Shown: piece after piece, positions 1-5,724 of the stretch
Layout: each line of letters starts with the position of its first letter
How positions within the stretch are numbered: the first letter of the stretch is position 1
Assembly: GCA_052387115.1 (NCBI GenBank)
Contig: JBQTJM010000331.1
Location: 1-5,724, forward strand
Source: JACCXJ01 sp052387115
GTDB lineage: Bacteria; Pseudomonadota; Gammaproteobacteria; JACCXJ01
Length of the DNA: 5,724 nt
Reading direction: 5' to 3'
The notes under the pieces: generated by a model
Seen by the model: only the letters and a program-made list of their open reading frames with translations
What the model was told of the DNA's origin: nothing
Databases searched by the model: none
Translations under genes and position numbers: made by a program

Positions 1-1
1 G

Positions 2-136
2 GCTCGGATAGGGCGGGCCGGACGGCGATTGATCCTCGATAACTACACCTGGACCCGGGCCGCCGACCGCTATCTGGCGCTCATCTCCCAAGCGCTCGCC
101 CCGGGTACCGGGCGCGACCAGGCGGGCGCCGGCTAA
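2..136 (+). CDS. Probable glycosyltransferase, C-terminal fragment (cut by window edge)
   Basis: This frame is open from the window edge to a TAA at 134-136 and encodes the last 44 residues of a protein. The peptide contains 'LILDNYTWTRAADRYLALI', close to the C-terminal helix of many family 4/group 1 (GT-B) glycosyltransferases, where an 'NYTW...A..Y..LY' pattern follows the nucleotide-sugar binding domain. Those enzymes transfer a sugar from an activated donor at the cytoplasmic face of the membrane during polysaccharide or glycolipid assembly. The next gene starts 6 bases after the stop on the same strand and is itself a membrane glycosyltransferase, which supports an envelope-sugar operon. 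The tail after the helix, 'SQALAPGTGRDQAGAG', is low-complexity and uninformative. The catalytic region lies outside the window, so the family call rests on one short motif plus context. Confidence 0.55.
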   Translation, partial: ARIGRAGRRLILDNYTWTRAADRYLALISQALAPGTGRDQAGAG

Positions 137-142
137 GGCCCC

Positions 143-1816
143 ATGCTGGGCTCGGCGCGTAATCTGGGTTTCGTCCTAGAGGCCCTGGCGATCGGCTTGC
201 TCGCCATCACCGTGCGCTCTTTCCACGCCGAGCATGCGCCCCTCTACGACGAGCTGTATCACGTGCTCGCCGCCCGCTCCTGGGCGACCGACGGGTCCCT
301 CTCGATCGGTCCCGGCGCCTACACCCGCGGCGCATACTTCACAGTCCTGACGGGTTGGATGTTCGAGGGCTTGGGCGTCAGCCTGACGGTCGCGAGGATC
401 GTGCCGATGCTCGCCGGCAGTCTCCTGGTGTTGTCGCTGTTCCTTTGGACCCGTTCGGTCGCCGGCCGGACCGCCGCGTGGGCGGCGGCCTTGCTGCTGT
501 GTTTCTCGCCCAACGCCATCGTGCTGTCCCAATATATCCGGCCTTACTCGCTGCACGCCCTGCTGTTTTTCTGGGGCGCGATCGGCCTACATGCCCTGGT
601 GTCGGGCGAAACCGGGTCGGGGGGACGGCGCTGGGCGGTGATAGGGACCAGCGCCCTCAGCCTGTTCGCGGCCCTGCGCCTGCAGGTGACGACCCTGATC
701 GGCCTGGTCGGCATGGCCCCGTGGTTCTTGATCGCCACGCGTCCCCGGTGGGTCGCGCTGTTCGAGCGGCTGCGCCGCCATAAGGCGATCGGCTTGGGCC
801 TCCTGGTGCTCGCTGCCGGTGGGGGTATCGCGTTGGTGCAGACCGGCATGGTGCGCCACCTGCTGGATCTGGCCCAGGAAAGGCCGCTGTGGGTCCAGTC
901 GGACAGATTCCATGTTTATCATTGGATCTTTCTCAAGTATTACCCGACGCTCTGGGCCCTGTTGCCGCTTGCCTGGCTATATGCCATCGCACGCAAAGGC
1001 GAGCCGGCGCTGTTCTGCTGCAGCCTGTTCACCGTGTCGCTGCTCTTGCACCTGTTTTTTCCGATCCGGGGCGAGCGCTACATCGCCTATCTCATGCCGT
1101 TCTTCTTCGCGCTGTGGGGTATGGTGCTGGCCGAAATGGTCCCTGAGCTGGGGCGCACGGCCGCGGCGGCGCTGGAGCGGGTGATCCCGGGCTTGCGCCT
1201 GTCGGAGCGTGCCGGCAGGACCGCGCAAGGGCTGACGGTTGCCGTGTCAATAGCCTTCTTGCTGGCCTCGAACTCGGCATTCCTCAACGCCGGGAAGCTG
1301 ATCGTGGGCGGCCCTGTCCACCTGCACCCGCAGTATCAGGTCGACTGGTCGCTCGCACGCGAGGTCTTGGGGCCGTTGGCCCGGGCCGCCGATCTGGTGA
1401 TCGCGACCAACGGGCTCAGCGCGACCTATTACCTCGGTCGCTTCGATGTCGAGTTCAGCGCGACGCATCTCTCCGAGGTCGAGGGCGGCGGGCAGTTCTC
1501 GATCGACCATCGCACCGGCCGTCCGATCATCAGCGAAGCTCAATCACTCCGGCAGCTCATAGACTGCTACCCGACCGGCCTGGTGATCGCCGAGGGCTGG
1601 CAATGGAAGAACCGCATCGTCGGCATCGACGAGGGATCGGCGGACCTCCTGGTTCGGGAGACCGAGCGTATCGAGCTTCCGCCCCAGGCCAATCTGATCG
1701 CCTTTCGATGGCGGCGGGTCGATGGGGAACCCCGAACGGGTCTAGCGGCGGACGCCTGTCGCGCGCTGCGCGCGCGCCAGAGCCGGGGTGTTTCGGAGGG
1801 CGCGGCTGTCCCCTAG
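143..1816 (+). CDS. Membrane glycosyltransferase, GT39/ArnT-like family
   Basis: A 557-residue polytopic membrane protein. Such enzymes use a polyprenyl-phosphate-linked sugar and transfer it to an acceptor on the periplasmic side of the inner membrane. I count about ten hydrophobic segments, near residues 8-26, 83-102, 109-128, 135-152, 165-197 (perhaps two), 215-234, 260-283, 289-307, 313-333 and 362-380. The first outer loop carries an acidic pair, D36-E37 in 'PLYDELYH', where the family has its catalytic or metal-binding acidic residue. 'YIRPYSLHALL' (131-141) and 'RGERYIAYLMP' (309-319) also match conserved family positions. Residues from about 385 to 525 look soluble and probably periplasmic, with 'ATNGLSATYYLGRFD' (421-435) and 'GRPIISEA' (459-466). 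The last 30 residues are Arg/Ala-rich and probably disordered. The ATG is only 6 bases after the upstream stop and has a weak TAAGG (134-138), suggesting translational coupling. Donor and acceptor cannot be read from the sequence. Confidence 0.85.
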   Translation: MLGSARNLGFVLEALAIGLLAITVRSFHAEHAPLYDELYHVLAARSWATDGSLSIGPGAYTRGAYFTVLTGWMFEGLGVSLTVARIVPMLAGSLLVLSLFLWTRSVAGRTAAWAAALLLCFSPNAIVLSQYIRPYSLHALLFFWGAIGLHALVSGETGSGGRRWAVIGTSALSLFAALRLQVTTLIGLVGMAPWFLIATRPRWVALFERLRRHKAIGLGLLVLAAGGGIALVQTGMVRHLLDLAQERPLWVQSDRFHVYHWIFLKYYPTLWALLPLAWLYAIARKGEPALFCCSLFTVSLLLHLFFPIRGERYIAYLMPFFFALWGMVLAEMVPELGRTAAAALERVIPGLRLSERAGRTAQGLTVAVSIAFLLASNSAFLNAGKLIVGGPVHLHPQYQVDWSLAREVLGPLARAADLVIATNGLSATYYLGRFDVEFSATHLSEVEGGGQFSIDHRTGRPIISEAQSLRQLIDCYPTGLVIAEGWQWKNRIVGIDEGSADLLVRETERIELPPQANLIAFRWRRVDGEPRTGLAADACRALRARQSRGVSEGAAVP

Positions 1817-1892
1817 GACCTGCCCCCAGAGCCGGCTGACCCGCGCGCTCGGCCGCGAGCTCCCCCGTCTAGCTTTCTGGGTCCATATCACC

Positions 1893-1898
1893 TATACT
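1893..1898 (+). promoter_or_regulatory. Candidate -10 element of the csp promoter
   Basis: TATACT matches the sigma-70 -10 consensus at five of six positions and lies 129 bases before the csp start codon. No good -35 is present at 16-18 bases: the hexamers there read AGCTTT, TAGCTT and CTAGCT. A start site near 1905 would give a leader of roughly 120 bases, in the range of cold-shock mRNAs, whose long leaders fold differently in the cold. The rest of the 1817-2026 gap has no credible gene. I see no recognisable cold-box sequence in it. Confidence 0.4.
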
Positions 1899-1901
1899 GC
1901 T

Positions 1902-1915
1902 TGTACTGCAGTGCA
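1902..1915. repeat. Near-palindrome at the expected csp transcription start
   Basis: The arms flank a perfect 8-base palindrome, ACTGCAGT (1905-1912). Two further pairs (T1902-A1915 and G1903-C1914) lie outside one mismatch that would be a G-U pair in RNA. It sits 4-17 bases after the candidate -10, where it could be an operator or the first hairpin of the leader. Short palindromes arise by chance, so a function is only inferred. Confidence 0.3.
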
Positions 1916-2014
1916 CGTCTTGTGGTCAGTACGGAAGTCCCTCCAGTTTTTCGGTAGTTACTCCCGGAATGTCGCCTTCAGGATCGGGCTTGCACCATGC
2001 CAATTCCACCAAAC

Positions 2015-2019
2015 AGAGG
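2015..2019 (+). promoter_or_regulatory. Ribosome-binding site that decides the csp start
   Basis: AGAGG lies 7 bases before the GTG at 2027 in the csp frame. The in-frame ATG at 1997 lacks such a site and would add ten residues ('MPIPPNRGIS') not found at the N-terminus of cold-shock proteins. The GTG is therefore preferred. Confidence 0.7.
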
Positions 2020-2026
2020 TATTTCC

Positions 2027-2230
2027 GTGATTACAGGAACAGTAAAATGGTTCAACGACGGTAAGGGCTACGGCTTCATTACCCCGCAGGACGGCAGCAA
2101 GGATCTATTCGTGCATCACTCTGCCATCCAGGGTAGCGGCTTCAAGTCCTTGACGGAGGGCCAAAAGGTAACCTTCGACGTGGAGCAGGGCCCGAAGGGC
2201 CCGTCGGCGACGCGAGTCCAGCCGGCCTAA
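2027..2230 (+). CDS. csp: Cold-shock protein, CspA family
   Basis: A 67-residue single cold-shock domain, an OB-fold that binds single-stranded RNA and DNA in the cytoplasm and melts mRNA secondary structure. From the GTG start the protein opens with 'ITGTVKWFNDGKGYGFI'. The RNP1-type motif is KGYGFI (residues 13-18) and the RNP2-type motif is LFVHH (27-31). Aromatic nucleic-acid-binding residues W8, F9, Y15, F17, F28 and H30/H31 are all present. The C-terminal 'VTFDVEQGPKGPSATRVQPA' is standard for the family, and 67 residues is normal length. The gene stands alone, with its own likely promoter and leader upstream and a strong terminator downstream. Its base composition (about 52% GC in one counted line) is lower than that of the flanking GC-rich genes, as expected of a highly expressed gene. 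Whether it is cold-induced or constitutive cannot be told; the long leader hints at regulation through mRNA folding. Confidence 0.95.
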   Translation: MITGTVKWFNDGKGYGFITPQDGSKDLFVHHSAIQGSGFKSLTEGQKVTFDVEQGPKGPSATRVQPA

Positions 2231-2260
2231 ATATCAAGCACTGCGCAAGCAGGTTTCACG

Positions 2261-2289
2261 AGACCCCGCCCCCGGCGGGGTCTTCTTTT
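2261..2289 (+). terminator. Intrinsic terminator of csp
   Basis: A perfect 10-bp stem, AGACCCCGCC (2261-2270) with GGCGGGGTCT (2274-2283), closes a CCC loop and runs into TTCTTTT. It lies 30 bases after the csp stop codon. In the opposite direction the stem is not followed by a U-run, so it should not stop hicA transcription. Confidence 0.92.
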
Positions 2290-2311
2290 GGAGGAAGGTA
2301 AGGGGAGACCA

Positions 2312-2357
2312 CCACAACCCCTTCCGAAATTTCTTTGCTCGCTACACTCGGTTGTGG
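2312..2357. repeat. Inverted repeat downstream of hicA
   Basis: CCACAACC (2312-2319) and GGTTGTGG (2350-2357) are perfect 8-base inverted arms with a 30-base loop. The loop contains the small palindrome GAAATTTC (2326-2333). The repeat lies between the csp terminator and the hicA stop. It could be a transcript-end hairpin for hicA, but no U-run follows on the minus strand, so it is not a standard intrinsic terminator. The arms could also mark one boundary of the inserted toxin-antitoxin block. Confidence 0.35.
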
Positions 2358-2377
2358 GTGCACCTCAGCAGAATAGG

Positions 2378-2560
2378 TTATGGTGAAAGGCCAAGGTACT
2401 TCTTGATGTGCTTGGCGAGGGCATCATCAATCTCACTGTGACGTGGAACCGGCTGCTTCTGCCCAGTCGTAGGGTTGATGTAAATATCATGCGGGCCACC
2501 GTGCCTGTGAAGTCGGCAACCCTGCTGAACAAGCTGCCGGATAAGCTCCGTGCGTTTCAC
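2378..2560 (-). CDS. hicA: HicA-type toxin, mRNA interferase
   Basis: A 60-residue protein of the HicA family, small dsRBD-fold ribonucleases that cut mRNA and stop growth unless bound by HicB. The N-terminal helix 'ELIRQLVQQGCRL' leads into 'HRHGGPHDIYINP', where H24 in the G-x-H-x-x-Y pattern is the expected catalytic histidine. 'VPRHSEIDDALAKHIKKYLGL' forms the usual C-terminal segment. Length is normal for the family. The start is a GTG overlapping the hicB stop in the sequence GTGA, so translation is probably coupled to the antitoxin gene. The key histidine is intact and there is no internal stop, so the toxin looks functional. The pair is markedly less GC-rich than gyrA, which points to horizontal acquisition. 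Cellular targets cannot be predicted. Confidence 0.9.
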   Translation of the reverse strand: MKRTELIRQLVQQGCRLHRHGGPHDIYINPTTGQKQPVPRHSEIDDALAKHIKKYLGLSP

Positions 2561-2748
2561 AGAGCAAGTTCTTTTGTTTGATAGTTGTCCGGTACATCTT
2601 CGAGCACCATTGCCCGGTACGCATCCCTGAGATTTTCTTCAAGCTCTTCGAGTGTTTCGCCTTGCGTCATAATTTCTGGATGGTCCAGCAACTTCCCGAG
2701 AAAGAACTGCTGTCCACGCCAGTACACCATCGTAAGTCGCGCTTGCAT
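2557..2748 (-). CDS. hicB: HicB-type antitoxin, short form
   Basis: A 63-residue protein resembling the N-terminal HicB domain, a partial RNase-H-like fold that binds HicA and masks its active site. The diagnostic stretch is 'FLGKLLDHPEIMTQGETLEE', followed by the helix 'LEENLRDAYRAMVLED'. E. coli HicB is about twice as long and ends in a DNA-binding domain; none is present here, so repression of its own promoter through that domain is not expected. The order is antitoxin then toxin, the reverse of E. coli hicAB. The ATG at 2748 has GAGGG (2753-2757) only 4 bases away; a second in-frame ATG at 2730 would drop six residues. Short relatives are, as I recall, sometimes mislabelled as 2-oxoisovalerate dehydrogenase subunits in automatic annotations; nothing here supports an enzyme. 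Confidence 0.85.
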   Translation of the reverse strand: MQARLTMVYWRGQQFFLGKLLDHPEIMTQGETLEELEENLRDAYRAMVLEDVPDNYQTKELAL

Positions 2749-2752
2749 ATTA

Positions 2753-2786
2753 CCCTCGCTGTTTCCCCAGCACGAACAGGGGAGGG
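2753..2786 (-). promoter_or_regulatory. Inverted repeat covering the hicB ribosome-binding site
   Basis: In the hicB mRNA, CCCTC (from 2786-2782) can pair with the Shine-Dalgarno GAGGG (2757-2753), and just inside it CTGTT (2779-2775) can pair with AACAG (2763-2759). The loop is 11 bases. A competing hairpin, TCCCC (2783-2779) with GGGGA (2768-2764), uses overlapping bases and would leave the ribosome-binding site free. The pairing is visible in the sequence; a regulatory role is inferred. Confidence 0.4.
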
Positions 2787-2798
2787 GGTTTATGAGCT

Positions 2799-2824
2799 CT
2801 CTTCCCCGCGCGAGCGGGGTAGAG
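2799..2824 (-). repeat. Hairpin immediately downstream of gyrA
   Basis: CCCCGC (2804-2809) and GCGGGG (2814-2819) form a 6-bp stem with a 4-base loop. After one T-T mismatch, CTCT (2799-2802) and AGAG (2821-2824) extend it by 4 bp. It begins 11 bases after the gyrA stop on the minus strand. It could stabilise the 3' end of gyrA mRNA or act as a weak terminator, but the sequence after the stem (AAGAGAGC) has no U-run. Transcription from gyrA into hicBA is therefore possible. Confidence 0.5.
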
Positions 2825-2835
2825 CAGCGGGGGGA

Positions 2836-5361
<2,526 letters not shown>

Positions 5362-5400
5362 GGCGTTATCTAGATCTACGAGAGGGCGGGGGGTGTCGGC

Positions 5401-5409
5401 ATCTTAGCA
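5401..5409 (-). promoter_or_regulatory. Candidate extended -10 promoter of gyrA
   Basis: On the minus strand this reads TGCTAAGAT, an extended -10 (TGn) followed by TAAGAT. It lies 40 bases before the gyrA ATG and predicts a leader of about 33 bases. No -35 is visible at the usual distance, which an extended -10 can tolerate. The bases just after it are very GC-rich (GCCGACACCCCCC). E. coli gyrA is induced by DNA relaxation through its -10/discriminator region, so similar control is possible here but not shown. Confidence 0.35.
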
Positions 5410-5433
5410 TGTTGCCGGCCCCTCGCGCGCGGG

Positions 5434-5465
5434 CCCCCCTTGCGAAGGGTGAGGTTAGGAGGGGG
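5434..5465 (-). repeat. Dispersed C/G-rich repeat, copy 1 (inverted)
   Basis: Read on the minus strand this begins CCCCCTCCTAACCTCACCCTT and ends in a G-run. It aligns over its whole length with the copy at 5520-5553, allowing small gaps (roughly three quarters identity by eye). Internally CCCTT (5437-5441) and AAGGG (5445-5449) form a short stem. It lies between the candidate gyrA promoter and the next gene. Confidence 0.6.
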
Positions 5466-5519
5466 TCGAAGCGCTTGGGCTCAAGACGGCGCTCGTCTCA
5501 GGCACTGGCGCCCCTTTTA

Positions 5520-5556
5520 CCCCCTCTAAATCTCCCCCTATCTGAAGGGGGAGACT
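5520..5556 (+). repeat. Dispersed C/G-rich repeat, copy 2, with strong hairpin
   Basis: This copy begins CCCCCTCTAAATCTCCCCCT and holds a perfect 9-bp stem, TCTCCCCCT (5531-5539) with AGGGGGAGA (5546-5554), around the loop ATCTGA. It is the inverted partner of copy 1, separated by 54 bases of unrecognised sequence. It begins just downstream of the unidentified minus-strand gene, so the hairpin may protect or end that transcript, though no U-run follows on either strand. Confidence 0.65.
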
Positions 5557-5597
5557 TTGAGCAAAGGTGCGCGAGGCGTCGGTCTGATGGCTGACTA

Positions 5598-5724
5598 CTA
5601 CAGCGCCTCCGACGCGAAGTCCGCGAGCCGTGAACGCTCGCCGCGCAACAGGATCACGTGGCCGCTGTACTCCCACTCTTTGAAACGGTCCACCGCGTAG
5701 GTCAGGCCCGAGGTGGTCTCGCTC
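5598..5724 (-). CDS. Unidentified protein, C-terminal fragment (cut by window edge)
   Basis: A minus-strand frame enters at the right edge and ends at a TAG (5600-5598), giving 41 C-terminal residues. It starts 'SETTSGLTYAVDRFKEWEYS', continues with 'GHVILLRGERSRLADFASEA' and ends with Leu. Nearly every third codon position is G or C, as in gyrA, whereas the competing frame 5455-5676 is less convincing; this is good evidence of real coding. The segment has mixed charge and no membrane span, with a beta-like 'GHVILLRG' followed by a helix-like end. I do not recognise the family. The gene runs in the gyrA direction but is separated from it by 236 bases with repeats and a candidate promoter, so it is probably a separate transcription unit. 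Confidence 0.65.
   Translation of the reverse strand, partial: SETTSGLTYAVDRFKEWEYSGHVILLRGERSRLADFASEAL

Noticed and set aside
1847..1860. Terminator for the glycosyltransferase operon (GCTCG/CGAGC hairpin)
   Set aside because: The stem is only 5 bp and is followed by TCCCCCGTCT rather than a U-run.
1997..2026. ATG at 1997 as the csp start
   Set aside because: It adds ten residues absent from the family and has no Shine-Dalgarno, whereas the GTG at 2027 has AGAGG at proper spacing.
1788..2030. Plus-strand 80-codon frame between the glycosyltransferase and csp
   Set aside because: It overlaps the end of the glycosyltransferase and the csp promoter and leader, lacks a ribosome-binding site and has no recognisable motif.
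2753..2824. CRISPR array
   Set aside because: Only one repeat-like hairpin is present. The second G/C hairpin 39 bases away differs in sequence, and the spacing does not fit a 61-base type I-E unit.
5455..5676. Minus-strand 73-codon frame at the right edge
   Set aside because: It overlaps the better-supported frame ending at 5598 and runs through both the repeat pair and non-coding sequence.

Overview
The window looks like chromosomal DNA from a high-GC gammaproteobacterium. The best marker is a complete GyrA of 841 residues that aligns closely with the E. coli protein. It has the gammaproteobacterial 'AQPFSLRYML' stretch and lacks the E. coli acidic tail. In the lines I counted, GC is about 77% within gyrA and about 52% in the hicBA block. 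I cannot name the genus; a Chromatiales-like or other environmental gammaproteobacterium is a guess.

Layout, left to right. Bases 2-136 (+) hold the 3' end of a probable cytoplasmic glycosyltransferase. Six bases later comes a complete polytopic membrane glycosyltransferase of the GT39/ArnT-like type (143-1816, +). These two probably belong to a surface-polysaccharide or glycolipid operon. A 210-base gap (1817-2026) carries a likely promoter and untranslated leader for a small cold-shock protein that starts at a GTG (2027-2230, +). That gene ends in a textbook intrinsic terminator (2261-2289).

On the minus strand, converging on the csp gene, is an AT-richer toxin-antitoxin pair. The short HicB-type antitoxin (2557-2748) comes first and overlaps the HicA-type mRNA interferase (2378-2560) by 4 bases. 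Upstream of hicB on the same strand is gyrA (2836-5361), separated by 87 bases that contain two hairpin-forming inverted repeats. The 236 bases between gyrA and the next minus-strand gene hold a candidate gyrA promoter and two inverted copies of a C/G-rich hairpin repeat. The right edge (5598-5724, -) is the C-terminal end of an unidentified coding sequence.

The genes do not form one pathway. The window joins the end of an envelope glycosylation operon, a stand-alone RNA chaperone, an inserted-looking toxin-antitoxin module and a housekeeping topoisomerase gene. I see no clear sign of a new multi-gene system. The points most worth a second look are valine at GyrA position 83, the compact HicBA with a hairpin over the hicB ribosome-binding site, the paired dispersed repeats upstream of gyrA, and a solitary hairpin resembling a type I-E CRISPR repeat just after gyrA.
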